Positions 54,533-64,000 of a DNA stretch of 64,000 nucleotides are shown here, one piece after another. Position 1 is the stretch's first letter, and the number at the start of each line of letters is the position of its first letter. The position numbers and the translations under genes were made by a program. The stretch is from Acerihabitans arboris (GTDB lineage Bacteria; Pseudomonadota; Gammaproteobacteria; Enterobacterales; Enterobacteriaceae): NCBI RefSeq assembly GCF_010131535.1, contig NZ_WUBS01000019.1, forward strand, positions 1 to 64,000. Direction: 5' to 3'. The notes under the pieces were generated by a model. It searched no databases. It saw nothing but the letters and a program-made list of their open reading frames with translations, and was not told the origin of the DNA.

Positions 54533-55327
54533 ATGAAACAGTATTTGGAACTGATGCGCCTGGTACGAAGCCAAGGCACGCCTAAAGCCGATCGCACCGG
54601 CACCGGCACGTTATCGATTTTCGGCCACCAGATGCGCTTCAACCTGCAGCAGGGCTTTCCGCTGGTGACCACCAAACGCTGTCACCTGCGTTCGATCATT
54701 TATGAACTGCTGTGGTTCCTCAACGGCGACACCCAGGTGGACTACCTGCATGAACACAACGTGTCCATTTGGGACGAATGGGCGGATGAGAACGGCAATC
54801 TCGGTCCGGTGTACGGCAAGCAATGGCGCGCCTGGGGCGCGGCGGACGGCCGTCATATCGATCAGCTGAGCCGGGTTATCGAGCAGTTGCGCCAGGACCC
54901 CGACTCCCGGCGCATTATCGTTTCCGCCTGGAACGTGGGCGAGCTGGACCAGATGGCGCTGGCGCCCTGCCATGCGCTGTTCCAGTTCTATGTCGCCGAC
55001 GGCACCTTATCCTGCCAGTTGTACCAGCGTTCGTGCGATATCTTCCTCGGCCTGCCGTTCAATATCGCCAGCTATGCATTGCTGATGCATATGGTGGCGC
55101 AGCAGTGCGACCTGAAGGTGGGCGATTTTGTCTGGACCGGGGGTGACACCCATCTGTACAGCAATCATCTGGAACAGGCCGACCTGCAGCTGGCCCGCGA
55201 GCCGCGCGAACTTCCGCGCCTGGTGATCAAGCGCAAGCCCGCCTCGCTGTTCGACTACCGGTTTGAAGATTTCGATATCCAGGGCTACGACCCGTACCCG
55301 CCAATCAAGGCGCCGGTGGCAATCTGA
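54533..55327 (+). CDS. thyA: Thymidylate synthase
   Basis: The 264-residue protein matches E. coli ThyA, with the active-site Cys146 in [13 protein letters not shown] and the cofactor/substrate stretches [19 protein letters not shown] and [15 protein letters not shown]. It converts dUMP to dTMP using methylene-tetrahydrofolate. It is in an operon with lgt and ends before a hairpin. Confidence 0.97.
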   Translation: MKQYLELMRLVRSQGTPKADRTGTGTLSIFGHQMRFNLQQGFPLVTTKRCHLRSIIYELLWFLNGDTQVDYLHEHNVSIWDEWADENGNLGPVYGKQWRAWGAADGRHIDQLSRVIEQLRQDPDSRRIIVSAWNVGELDQMALAPCHALFQFYVADGTLSCQLYQRSCDIFLGLPFNIASYALLMHMVAQQCDLKVGDFVWTGGDTHLYSNHLEQADLQLAREPRELPRLVIKRKPASLFDYRFEDFDIQGYDPYPPIKAPVAI

Positions 55328-55364
55328 TGTTTGGCCGACGCCGGGTTTAGGCTCGGTGTTAGCG

Positions 55365-55405
55365 GGCCTTCCATGCCATTGGGCGTGGGGAAGGCCTTAT
55401 TTTTG
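55365..55405 (+). terminator. Terminator after thyA
   Basis: GGCCTTCC (55365-55372) pairs with GGAAGGCC (55389-55396) and is followed by TTATTTTT. It lies about 40 bases after thyA and within the long in-frame region before ppdA. Confidence 0.65.
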
Positions 55406-55525
55406 CTATGTTCCCCACACCTTTTTGTCTGTTTGCACCCCTCCTCAAAATCCCTTTCGCGGCCTGCCGCACTTTGCGCCTTACCCGCTGGCGGGGCGGG
55501 ATGGATAGCCGCTATCCTGTGGTCC

Positions 55526-56017
55526 ATGAAAATCCCAAACGTCCCGCAGCAGGGATATACCCTGCTTGAAATGCTGCTGGTTCTGGCGCTGGCGGCGGTC
55601 CTGACGCTTTCCGGCGGCATCGCCTGGCGGCATTACCAGCATCATGCCCGGCTGGATCAGGCCGCCCGCCAGGTCGCGGATTTCCTGCAGCGTTCGCAGT
55701 GTCATGCCGCCTGGGGCAATCATCACTACCGGATAACGGTACAATCGGGCCTGGACTGGTCGTTGGCCATCGCCACGGAGTTGCGTTTTTCGCCCCGTCC
55801 GGCCGTTTCCTGGCGCCTGCATGCCGCCGCTGACGATATCCGGCTGGATATTTCCGCGCCCGGTTACCTTATCCTGGCCGGCCTGCGCAATACCGCCACG
55901 CCGGCGCACCTGACGCTCAGCAACCCGGCGGGGCGGATCAAGATAATCCTCTCGGGCAAAGGCCGGATACGCATGTGCGGCGAACGTGGCCGCTGGGCGG
56001 GCATCGCGCCATGTTGA
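55526..56017 (+). CDS. ppdA: PpdA, prepilin-like protein
   Basis: The 163-residue protein has a type IV prepilin leader (MKIPNVPQQG) cut before tyrosine in YTLLEMLLVLAL, with Glu5, then an N-methyl helix and a pseudopilin-type body. In E. coli, PpdA-PpdB-YgdB-PpdC are minor pseudopilins of an elusive type IV pilus. The start is chosen at 55526 from the pilin leader; no clear ribosome binding site is visible. Confidence 0.88.
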   Translation: MKIPNVPQQGYTLLEMLLVLALAAVLTLSGGIAWRHYQHHARLDQAARQVADFLQRSQCHAAWGNHHYRITVQSGLDWSLAIATELRFSPRPAVSWRLHAAADDIRLDISAPGYLILAGLRNTATPAHLTLSNPAGRIKIILSGKGRIRMCGERGRWAGIAPC

Positions 56018-56580
56018 ACCGGGCACAGCGCGGGTCGAGCCTGGTGGAAACCTTATGCGCCCTGGCGGTGATGTCCCTGCTGCTGCTGGCCGGCCTGCGG
56101 TTTTTACCGCTATTGCATCGCCAAAGCCACGGCGGCATGCAACAGACCAGGCTGGCGAGGCAGCTGGATCACAGCCTGCTTGTCATTGAAAAAGACCTGC
56201 GCCGCGCCGGCCATTGCAAGACGCCCTGCGCGCGGCCGGCCGTCATTCTCGGGCAGCGGCGCGGCGAGCGTGAAAACTCCTGCCTTATTGTCAGTTATGC
56301 TTTTTATCCCACCGATGCCAGGGCGCCGGGCGGCCGTTTAGCCAACGAGACTTTTGGTTACCGCCTGCGCCGGGGCGCGTTGGAAACCCAGCGGGGCGCG
56401 CTGCATTGCAACGAGCCGGGTTGGGCGAACATGCACGATCCCCGTCAGCTGACAATAAAACAGGTCAGGTTCGAACCGGTGGCGCTAAATGCCTGGCGGG
56501 TTACCCTGCTCGGATGTTTAAGCGATCGTCCGGACATCGGGTATCGGGCCAGCCGGATCCTGGTTGGGCGTAATGGATGA
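56011..56580 (+). CDS. ppdB: PpdB, prepilin-like protein
   Basis: The 189-residue protein has a short leader (MLNRAQRG) before SSLVETLCALAV, with Glu5, and the pseudopilin helix. It overlaps the end of ppdA by seven bases. A conserved cysteine pair follows in GHCKTPCARP. It is predicted as a minor pseudopilin with PpdA, YgdB and PpdC. Confidence 0.87.
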   Translation: MLNRAQRGSSLVETLCALAVMSLLLLAGLRFLPLLHRQSHGGMQQTRLARQLDHSLLVIEKDLRRAGHCKTPCARPAVILGQRRGERENSCLIVSYAFYPTDARAPGGRLANETFGYRLRRGALETQRGALHCNEPGWANMHDPRQLTIKQVRFEPVALNAWRVTLLGCLSDRPDIGYRASRILVGRNG

Positions 56581-57011
56581 ATAACCAGGCGCAGCGGGGC
56601 AGTGGATCCCTGGCGGTGCTGCTGGCGGTGCTATTTATCGGGTTGGCGGCCCTGGCGGGGTGGCAGCGGTTTATGGATGCCTCCCTGGCAATGATCGGTG
56701 ATGAACAGCGTTATCTGAGCGCTTTCCATCAGGCTGAATCCGCTCTGTCATGGGGCGCGAGCCAGCGCTGGCAGGGGGAGCCGGGGCAGTGCCTGAAGCC
56801 TCCGGGAGAGGACTTGCAGGCTTGCCTGCTGGCCGGCGGCGCGGCCGGCGGGTGGATCCTGCGCGGCCAGGGTAGCGGCGACGGCCTGGCCGAGCCGCTG
56901 TATCTGTATCAGCGGGTAACGGCGCGCCGGGCGGATTTCGGGCGGGGCGACCGCGCGCCGTGGTGCCTGACGCCGCAGCCCGGCGGCTGGCTGGACTACC
57001 CTCCGGGATAA
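56577..57011 (+). CDS. ygdB: YgdB, prepilin-like protein
   Basis: The 144-residue protein has a leader-like MNNQAQRGSGSLAVLLAVLF with a helix but without the usual Glu5, and is short like E. coli YgdB. It overlaps the end of ppdB by four bases (ATGA). It is part of the pilin-like operon. Confidence 0.8.
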   Translation: MNNQAQRGSGSLAVLLAVLFIGLAALAGWQRFMDASLAMIGDEQRYLSAFHQAESALSWGASQRWQGEPGQCLKPPGEDLQACLLAGGAAGGWILRGQGSGDGLAEPLYLYQRVTARRADFGRGDRAPWCLTPQPGGWLDYPPG

Positions 57012-57135
57012 AGGCCGGCCGGGAGAGGGCCGCGTTATCATCCGGGGTTGGCATGAGGGCTTAAACCAGGATCGCCGGGGATACATAACGTTATGTTATG
57101 AATTGATGTCATGACAGGGTGTTATAAGGGGTGTG

Positions 57136-57570
57136 ATGAGGACTCAACGCCAGCGCGGGCACGGCATGCCGGCAGCGCTGATGGCGGTACTGCTGTTTTC
57201 AGTGGTGGCGCTGTGCATGCTCCAGTACCTGCAACGGCTGGCGTACCGCCAGGAGGATATGCGCCAGTACCGGCTGGCGCTGGCGTTCAGCCACCAGGCA
57301 TTGGAGATCTATCGCCTGCCGGGGTTGCGCGATCGGTTGGCGGATACCCTTGTCCTGCCCGCCGGCTGGCGGCTTGATCTCAGCGCGCAGCCGCAGGGCG
57401 GTGGCTGCGCGCGGGTCAGCGCCGGGGTAAGCACCGCGCGCGGGCAACGGGTTACGCTGGGTGAATGGTTTTGCGCGCCCGGTGAAGCGCAGCGGGGCAA
57501 GGACGACGCGGTTGATAACGGCCGATCAACGCTTGTTTTCAGCGTAGATCCCGCTAGAGTGTCGACATGA
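57136..57570 (+). CDS. ppdC: PpdC, prepilin-like protein
   Basis: The 144-residue protein starts at ATG 57136 (an AAGGGG ribosome binding site lies four bases upstream, and a GTG is one codon earlier). The leader and helix read RGHGMPAALMAVLLFSVVAL, lacking Glu5. It lies after a 124-base gap containing the palindrome ATAACGTTAT and just before recC. By position it is PpdC, although sequence likeness to the E. coli protein is weak. Confidence 0.75.
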   Translation: MRTQRQRGHGMPAALMAVLLFSVVALCMLQYLQRLAYRQEDMRQYRLALAFSHQALEIYRLPGLRDRLADTLVLPAGWRLDLSAQPQGGGCARVSAGVSTARGQRVTLGEWFCAPGEAQRGKDDAVDNGRSTLVFSVDPARVST

Positions 57571-57603
57571 ATAACGCCCGGAAGGGCAGGCAACGGGGGC
57601 GGC

Positions 57604-60600
57604 ATGTTTACGGTTTACCATTCAAACCAGCTGGATTTGCTTAAAGCGCTGGCCGCCGCGCTGATCGAGGGTCGGCCGCTGCGCGATCCGTTCCAGCCGG
57701 AGGTGATCCTGGTGCAAAGCACCGGCATGGCCCAGTGGATGCAAATGGAGCTGGCGGCGCGTTTCGGCATTGCCGCCAATATCGAGTTTCCTTTGCCGGC
57801 CAGCTTTATCTGGCAAATGTTTACCCGCGTGCTGCCGGATATTCCCGAGGAGAGCGCTTTTTCCAAGGACGCCATGACCTGGAAACTGATGGCGTTGCTG
57901 CCCGGGCTCTGCGAACAACCGGGATTTGAGGTGATTTGCCAGTATTTGCAGGACGACGGCGATCGGCGCAAATGCTTTCAGTTTGCCGCGCGCATCGCGG
58001 ATCTCTTCGATCAGTACCTGGTTTTCCGTCCGGACTGGCTGGAAAGCTGGCAGCGCGGCGAACGGGTGGCGGATCTGGGCGACGCCCAGGCCTGGCAGGC
58101 GCCGCTGTGGCGGGCGCTGGTGGCGTTTACCGGGCGGGCCGGGCAGTCGCCCTGGCACCGCGCCAATCTTTATACGCGGTTTATCCAGACGCTCGAGCAG
58201 GCGACCGACTGCCCGCCGGGCCTGCCGGAGCGCGTCTTTATCTGCGGTATCTCCGCCTTGCCGCCCACCTATCTGCAGGCTTTGCAGGCGCTGGGACGGC
58301 ACATCGACATCCATCTGCTGTTCACCAACCCCTGCCGTTATTATTGGGGCGATATCCGCGACTACGCCTTCCTGGCCAAACTGCAAAACCGCAAGCGCGC
58401 CCATTACCAGGAGCCGCGCGAACAGGACCTTTTCCGTCGGCCGGCGCAGGCCGCGGCGCTGTTCAACGACGCGGGCGAGCAGCAGGTCGGCAATCCCCTG
58501 CTGGCTTCCTGGGGCAAGCTAGGGCGCGATAACCTGTATCTATTGGCCCAGCTTGAGGGCGCGCAGGAAGTGGATGCGTTTGTCGATCCGCCCGACAACG
58601 GCCTGCTATCGACCCTGCAGCGCGACATCCTGGAGCTGGAGGATCACGCGGTGGTCGGCATGACCCGCGAGACCCTGGAGCACAGCCGGGCAAAACGCCT
58701 GCTGCAACCGGCGGACCGGTCGCTGAGCCTGCACGTCTGCCACAGCCCGCAGCGCGAAGTCGAGGTGCTGCACGATCGGCTGCTGGCGATGATCGGCGAC
58801 GATCCCGATCTGTCGCCCCGGGATATCATTGTCATGGTGGCGGATATCGATCGCTATACGCCCGCTATCCAGGCGGTATTCGGCAATGTCGGCGCGGGGC
58901 GCTACCTGCCGTTTGCCATTTCCGATCGGCGCGCGCGCCATATCCATCCGGCGCTGCCGGCGTTCCTCACCCTGCTGGAGTTACCGCAAAGCCGCTTTGC
59001 CGCCGAGCAGGTGCTGGCGCTGCTGGAGGTCCCGGCGGTGGCGGCGCGTTTTTCAATTGATGAGGACGGGCAGAAACTGCTGCGGCAATGGGTGGCCGAG
59101 TCGGGCATCCGCTGGGGACTGGACGACGATAACATCCGCGAGCTGATGCTGCCCGCCACCGGCCAGCATACCTGGCAATTCGGGCTTACCCGCATGCTGC
59201 TGGGGTACGCCATGGACAGCCATGCCGGGGACTGGGGCGGCATCCTGCCTTATGACGAATCCAGCGGCCTGATTGCGGAGCTGGTGGGCAACCTGGCGGA
59301 ATTATTGGCGCAGCTTCGCCGCTGGCGGGATATCCTGCGCGAACCGCGCACCTTGTCAGGATGGCTGCCCTGCTGCCGGGAACTGGCGGCGGACTTTTTC
59401 CTGCCGGACAGCGATACCGAAGCCGCGCTGGCGCTGCTGGAAACCCAGTGGCGGCAGATCCTGCAATTCGGCCTGCAGGCGTCCTATGACGAGCCGTTGC
59501 CGGTGACGTTGCTGCGTGACGAATTGTCCGCCCGGCTGGATCAGCAGCGCATCAGCCAGCGTTTCCTGGCCGGCACCATCAATTTCTGCACGCTGATGCC
59601 CATGCGATCGATTCCCTTCAAGGTGGTGTGCCTGCTGGGCATGAACGACGGCGTTTATCCGCGTTCGCTGCCGCCGATGGGGTTCGATTTAATGGCCGGG
59701 CAGGCGAGGCGGGGCGATCGCAGCCGCCGCGACGATGACCGCTACCTGTTCCTGGAAGCCTTGCTATCGGCCCAGCAGCGCTTTTATATTAGTTTTATCG
59801 GCAGGTCGATCCAGGATAACAGCCGGCGGTATCCGTCGGTCCTGGTCAGCGAATTGATCGAATATGTCGCGCAAAGCTTTTATCTGCCCGGTGATGAAAC
59901 GGCGGATGTGGATACCAGCGCCGCGCGGATCAGCGCGCATTTGTGCCAATGGCACAGCCGCATGCCGTTCGCGGCCGAGAATTTTATCAATGATACCGAA
60001 CAGCAAAGCTTCGCCGCCGAGTGGCTGCCCGCCGCCAGCGCGGGCGGCAAGCCCCATCCCGAATTCACCCGCCCGCTGGACCCGCAGCCGGTGGGCATGC
60101 TGGCATTTGATGCCTTGAAACGTTTTTACGGCCACCCGGTGCGCGCCTATTTCCAGCAGCGACTGGGGGTATATTTCCGGCTGGAGGAAACCGAACTGGT
60201 CGCGGACGAGCCGTTTGTGGTCGAAGGGCTGGACCGCTATCAGCTTAACGACCAACTGCTGAATACGCTTATCGCCGAAGAGGATCCCGACCGGCTCTAC
60301 CGCACATTCCGGGCGGCCGGTTACCTGCCCTATGGCGCCTTCGGCGAACTGTATTGGGCCAAACAGCGCGATGAAATGGCCCTGCTGGCTGAAACGGTGC
60401 GCGAACAGCGCCGGGACGGGGCGCAGAGTATCGAGATAAGCCTGATGCTGGGCGATACCGAACTGAGCGGCTGGCTGCCCCAGGTGCAAAGCGACGGCCT
60501 GCTGCGCTGGCGTCCGGGCGTCTTATCGATGAAGGATGGCATGGCGCTGTGGCTGGAGCACCTGGCATGGTGCGCCGTGGGCGGCAGCGGCGAAAGCCGG

Positions 60601-61017
60601 ATGTTCGGCACCAAGGGCCAGTGGCGTTTTGCTCCGCTGGCGCCGGAGCAGGCTAAAGCGTTTTTGCTTGCGCTGGTATCGGGCTATTGCCAGGGCATGG
60701 CCACGCCGCTGTTATTATTGAACCGCGCCGGAGGCGCGTGGCTGAATCAAAGCTATGACCGCGACACCGGCGCCATCGACTGGAGCGAGTCCTGCCAGCT
60801 GCAGGCGCGCGATAAGCTGATGCAAGCCTGGCAGGGAGACGGTTACACGCCGGGTGAGGGGCAGGACCCCTACCTGCAACGGCTGATGCGGCAGCTGGAC
60901 CAGCAGCGCGTCGGGGAAATTATCCTGGCGGCGCAAACCTATCTGCTGCCTCCGTTCAGCCGCAACCTGGCGGAAGCGGAAAAAGCACGACGGGGAAAAA
61001 AAAGCACGTTAAGCTAA
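57604..61017 (+). CDS. recC: RecC, exonuclease V gamma subunit
   Basis: The 1137-residue protein is near the size of E. coli RecC (1122) and matches it throughout: MFTVYHSNQLDLLKALAAAL, LLVQSTGMAQWMQ-like (VILVQSTGMAQWM), and FCTLMPMRSIPFKVVCLLGM. It is the Chi-reading subunit of RecBCD. It lies 34 bases after ppdC and before ptrA, as in E. coli. Confidence 0.97.
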   Translation: MFTVYHSNQLDLLKALAAALIEGRPLRDPFQPEVILVQSTGMAQWMQMELAARFGIAANIEFPLPASFIWQMFTRVLPDIPEESAFSKDAMTWKLMALLPGLCEQPGFEVICQYLQDDGDRRKCFQFAARIADLFDQYLVFRPDWLESWQRGERVADLGDAQAWQAPLWRALVAFTGRAGQSPWHRANLYTRFIQTLEQATDCPPGLPERVFICGISALPPTYLQALQALGRHIDIHLLFTNPCRYYWGDIRDYAFLAKLQNRKRAHYQEPREQDLFRRPAQAAALFNDAGEQQVGNPLLASWGKLGRDNLYLLAQLEGAQEVDAFVDPPDNGLLSTLQRDILELEDHAVVGMTRETLEHSRAKRLLQPADRSLSLHVCHSPQREVEVLHDRLLAMIGDDPDLSPRDIIVMVADIDRYTPAIQAVFGNVGAGRYLPFAISDRRARHIHPALPAFLTLLELPQSRFAAEQVLALLEVPAVAARFSIDEDGQKLLRQWVAESGIRWGLDDDNIRELMLPATGQHTWQFGLTRMLLGYAMDSHAGDWGGILPYDESSGLIAELVGNLAELLAQLRRWRDILREPRTLSGWLPCCRELAADFFLPDSDTEAALALLETQWRQILQFGLQASYDEPLPVTLLRDELSARLDQQRISQRFLAGTINFCTLMPMRSIPFKVVCLLGMNDGVYPRSLPPMGFDLMAGQARRGDRSRRDDDRYLFLEALLSAQQRFYISFIGRSIQDNSRRYPSVLVSELIEYVAQSFYLPGDETADVDTSAARISAHLCQWHSRMPFAAENFINDTEQQSFAAEWLPAASAGGKPHPEFTRPLDPQPVGMLAFDALKRFYGHPVRAYFQQRLGVYFRLEETELVADEPFVVEGLDRYQLNDQLLNTLIAEEDPDRLYRTFRAAGYLPYGAFGELYWAKQRDEMALLAETVREQRRDGAQSIEISLMLGDTELSGWLPQVQSDGLLRWRPGVLSMKDGMALWLEHLAWCAVGGSGESRMFGTKGQWRFAPLAPEQAKAFLLALVSGYCQGMATPLLLLNRAGGAWLNQSYDRDTGAIDWSESCQLQARDKLMQAWQGDGYTPGEGQDPYLQRLMRQLDQQRVGEIILAAQTYLLPPFSRNLAEAEKARRGKKSTLS

Positions 61018-61101
61018 CAAAACCGGCAATAGCCGGTCTACATATCGTGGTTTAAAGCGAAGAGGCCATGGCCGGCCCTTCAGGGGTTGTTGGAGAGTGG
61101 A

Positions 61102-63990
61102 ATGCGTAGATTGGTCGTTGGGTTGTTCAGCTTTGTTTTACTGTGTTTTTTCAGCGTTGAGCCGGTCGGGGCAGTTACCGCCGGTTGGCAACCGATAAAA
61201 GAGACCATCCGCAAAAGCAGCAAGGACGTGCGCCAGTACCAGGCCATCCGGCTGGCCAACGGCATGACGGTACTGCTGGTCAGCGATAAGCAGGCGATCA
61301 AGTCATTGTCCGCCATCGCGGTGCCGGTGGGATCGCTGGAAAATCCCGATAACCAACTGGGCCTGGCTCATTATCTCGAACATATGATCCTGATGGGATC
61401 GAAAAAATACCCACAGCCGGAAAATCTGTCGGAATTCCTGAAAAAACACGGCGGCGATCATAATGCCAGCACCGCCTCCTACCGCACCGCGTTTTACCTC
61501 GAGGTCGAGAACAACGCCCTGGAACCGGCCATCGATCGCCTGGCGGACGCCATCGCCGAACCCCTGCTGGATCCCGGCAATGCCGACAAGGAGCGCCATG
61601 CGGTCAATGCCGAATTAACCATGGCCCGCGCCAACGACGGCTTACGCATGGCGCAAATCCGCGCCGAAACCATGAATCCCGCGCATCCTGGCTCCCGGTT
61701 CTCCGGCGGCAACCTCGACACCCTGCGCGACAAGCCGGGCAGCAACCTGCATCAGGCGCTGAAGGCGTTTTATCATCGCTACTATTCGGCCAACCTGATG
61801 GTGGCGGTGATCTACGGCAACCGGCCGTTGCCCGAGCTGGCGAAAATCGCGGTCGATAGCTACGGGCGCGTGGCCAACCGTCATGCCGCCGTCCCCGAGA
61901 TAACCGTACCGGCGGTCACCAAAGAACAGACCGGCGTCCTGATCCATTACCAGCCGGTGCAGCCGCAGAAAATGCTGCGCATTGAATTTCCCATCGCCAA
62001 TAACAGCCAGGCTTTTCGCAGCAAAAGCGATACCTATATCAGTTACCTGATCGGCAACCGCAGCCCGAATACCCTGGCGGACTGGTTACAGAAACAGGGG
62101 CTGGCGGATGCGATAGACGCCGGCGCCGATCCCATGGTCGATCGCAACGGCGGGGTGTTCGCTATCGCCACATCCCTGAGCGATAAGGGACTCCGGCAAC
62201 GGGACGAAGTGGTCGCGGCCATCTTCAGTTACCTGAAAACCCTGCGCGAACAGGGGATCCAGCGGCAATATTTTGATGAAATCGCCCATGTGCTGGATCA
62301 GGATTTCCGTTATCCGGTCATTACCCGCAATATGGATTATATCGAATGGCTGGTGGACGCCATGCTGAGGGTACCGGTGCAGCATGTGCTCGACGCCTCC
62401 TACCTGGCGGATCGCTACGATCCAAAAGCCATCGCCGCACGTCTTGACAGCATGACGCCGGACAATGCCCGCATCTGGTTTATCAGCCCGGACGAGCCGC
62501 ATAATAAAAGCGCTTATTTTGTCAACGCGCCTTACCAGGTCGGGAAGATCCCGGTGGAGCAACTGACGTTATGGCGGCAGACCCGCCAGCACATCCGGCT
62601 GTCGCTGCCGGCGCTCAACCCTTATATTGCCAGTGATTTTTCATTGATAAAACCCACGACGGCTCCCGCTTATCCACAAATGCTTATCGACGAGCCGGGC
62701 CTGCGGCTGCGCTATATGCCCAGCCGGTATTTTGCCGACGAGCCGCGGGCGGATATCACCCTGAACTTCCGTAATCCCGCCATCATGGCCTCCGCCCGTA
62801 GCCAGGTGCTCTATTCCCTGAACGATTACATCGCCAGCCAGGATCTGGCCGAGCTTAGCAATCAGGCTTATGTGGGCGGCATCAGCTTCTCCACCTATGA
62901 AAATGACGGACTGACCCTCAAAGCCTCGGGGTATACCCAGCGTCTGCCGCAGCTGGTGCTCAGCCTGGTGGAGCGTTACGCTACGTTTACGCCTACGGTG
63001 GACCAGCTGGTACAGGCCAAGAGCTGGTATCGCGAACAGCTGGACGGCACGGAAAAAGAAAAACCCTACGCGCAGGCGATGATCCCGGCCAAGGTGCTGT
63101 CGGCGCTGCCGTATGTGGAACGGGATGAGCGGCGCGCGCTGATCGACGGCATGACGGTGCAGGATCTGATCGATTATCGCGAGACCCTGTTCAAACCCAC
63201 CGCGCTGGATATGCTGGTGGTGGGCAATATGACCGGGCAACAGGTCATCGACCTGTCGGCTCGGTTGAAAAAGCAGATAGGCTGGACGGGCACGCAGTGG
63301 CGGCGCGCCGACAAAGTGCGGATCGCCGGGCCACGGCTGGCGGTGATACAAAAACGGGGCGGCAGTTCGGACGCCGCGCTGTCCGCGGTATATATCCCCA
63401 CCGGTTACGATCGGGCGCAGGGCATGGCCAACGGCTATATGCTGTCGCAGATCGTGGAATCGTGGTTTTACCAGCAGCTCAGGACCCAGGAACAGCTGGG
63501 ATATGCCATCTTTATGGTGCCGGTATTTGTCGGCGACCAGGGCGGGATCGGGTTTGTGCTGCAAAGCGGCACCCGCCAGCCCGCCTATCTTTACCAACGC
63601 TACCAGGGGTTTTTCCCGCAGGCGGAGCAGCGGCTGCGCGCGCTGGCGCCTGCGGATTTCGAGCAGTATAAACAAGGCATCATCAGCCAATTGCTCCAGC
63701 AGCCGCAAACCCTGGCCGAAGAGGTGGGGCAATATACCGATGATATAGAGCGCGATAACCCGTCCTTCGATACCCGTGCTAAAGTGGTGGCGGCGCTGCG
63801 GCAGCTGACGTTAACCCAACTGGCTGATTTTTTCCATCAGGCGGTGATTGAGCCCAACGGACTGGCGTTGTTGTCCCAGATCGGCGGTGACGGTGATGCC
63901 GGGACGGAGTATGCCGCGCCTGCGGGATGGCAGCTTTATCCCAATGCCTCGGCGCTGCAAAAGACGTTATCCGTGCTTCCTCATCAGTAA
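61102..63990 (+). CDS. ptrA: Pitrilysin (protease III)
   Basis: The 962-residue periplasmic zinc protease equals E. coli PtrA in length. The signal peptide is MRRLVVGLFSFVLLCFFSVE..., cut near residue 24 (VGA). The inverted zinc motif HYLEH is at 90-94, with NAELTMARANDGLRM as the third ligand. It cleaves small peptides of below about 7 kDa. The start is ATG 61102 with GGAG upstream. The window ends ten bases after the stop, with AAGGA that may serve recB. Confidence 0.97.
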   Translation: MRRLVVGLFSFVLLCFFSVEPVGAVTAGWQPIKETIRKSSKDVRQYQAIRLANGMTVLLVSDKQAIKSLSAIAVPVGSLENPDNQLGLAHYLEHMILMGSKKYPQPENLSEFLKKHGGDHNASTASYRTAFYLEVENNALEPAIDRLADAIAEPLLDPGNADKERHAVNAELTMARANDGLRMAQIRAETMNPAHPGSRFSGGNLDTLRDKPGSNLHQALKAFYHRYYSANLMVAVIYGNRPLPELAKIAVDSYGRVANRHAAVPEITVPAVTKEQTGVLIHYQPVQPQKMLRIEFPIANNSQAFRSKSDTYISYLIGNRSPNTLADWLQKQGLADAIDAGADPMVDRNGGVFAIATSLSDKGLRQRDEVVAAIFSYLKTLREQGIQRQYFDEIAHVLDQDFRYPVITRNMDYIEWLVDAMLRVPVQHVLDASYLADRYDPKAIAARLDSMTPDNARIWFISPDEPHNKSAYFVNAPYQVGKIPVEQLTLWRQTRQHIRLSLPALNPYIASDFSLIKPTTAPAYPQMLIDEPGLRLRYMPSRYFADEPRADITLNFRNPAIMASARSQVLYSLNDYIASQDLAELSNQAYVGGISFSTYENDGLTLKASGYTQRLPQLVLSLVERYATFTPTVDQLVQAKSWYREQLDGTEKEKPYAQAMIPAKVLSALPYVERDERRALIDGMTVQDLIDYRETLFKPTALDMLVVGNMTGQQVIDLSARLKKQIGWTGTQWRRADKVRIAGPRLAVIQKRGGSSDAALSAVYIPTGYDRAQGMANGYMLSQIVESWFYQQLRTQEQLGYAIFMVPVFVGDQGGIGFVLQSGTRQPAYLYQRYQGFFPQAEQRLRALAPADFEQYKQGIISQLLQQPQTLAEEVGQYTDDIERDNPSFDTRAKVVAALRQLTLTQLADFFHQAVIEPNGLALLSQIGGDGDAGTEYAAPAGWQLYPNASALQKTLSVLPHQ

Positions 63991-64000
63991 AGGAAAACAG

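Noticed and set aside
1-64000. CRISPR array, tRNA, rRNA, prophage or integron
   Set aside because: No spaced direct repeats, cloverleaf-like sequences, rRNA segments, phage genes or attC-like sites were recognised by reading; the only tandem repeat is the hexanucleotide at 10016-10093.

Overview
The window is a 64 kb piece of a moderately GC-rich Enterobacterales chromosome. The right half keeps the order known from Escherichia coli: lysR-lysA, galR, the sRNA omrA, aas-lplT, tas, ygdR, ygdQ, mutH, rppH-ptsP, lgt-thyA, the ppdA-ppdB-ygdB-ppdC pilin-like cluster, recC and ptrA. Protein divergence from E. coli, several insertion sequences, and a tract of regulators and transporters suggest a Pectobacteriaceae or Sodalis-like relative. 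That placement is inference, because no rRNA is present.

1-3.9 kb is accessory DNA. Nested insertion-sequence debris (IS3-type OrfA at the edge, a truncated IS110-type transposase, an IS3-type OrfB tail) is followed by a GC-rich tetracycline-type efflux gene and a TetR-family gene arranged tail to tail. Both promoters carry the same operator-like 13-mer, and the efflux gene overlaps a small leader ORF that has the better ribosome binding site.

4-12.3 kb holds stress and sensing genes: an ECF-type sigma factor overlapping a His-rich membrane protein gene, an RcnB-like periplasmic protein with a sigma-E-like promoter, an HxlR regulator divergent from an NAD(P)-binding reductase, a chemoreceptor with a sigma-28 promoter, osmC, psiE preceded by a hexanucleotide repeat and a CRP site, and katA.

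12.5-31 kb is a mixed metabolic and regulatory stretch. It has an ABC importer operon ending in an acyl-thioesterase-like hydrolase, an AT-rich gene I cannot assign, a LysR/SDR divergent pair, yfaZ and a YejM-family gene, panS, an SOS-boxed umuDC, a decayed DapA-family gene, a quinone oxidoreductase, an unknown exported protein and an MFS exporter.

30.4-64 kb is the E. coli-like backbone. It is interrupted between lysA and galR by a formate/nitrite channel gene and a beta-glucoside PTS operon with three TTGG-N4-CCAA operators, and between galR and aas by bisC and two small genes. The non-coding highlights are omrA (single copy, recognised by its conserved ends) and a cluster of DnaA boxes between mutH and rppH, where E. 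coli has DARS2.
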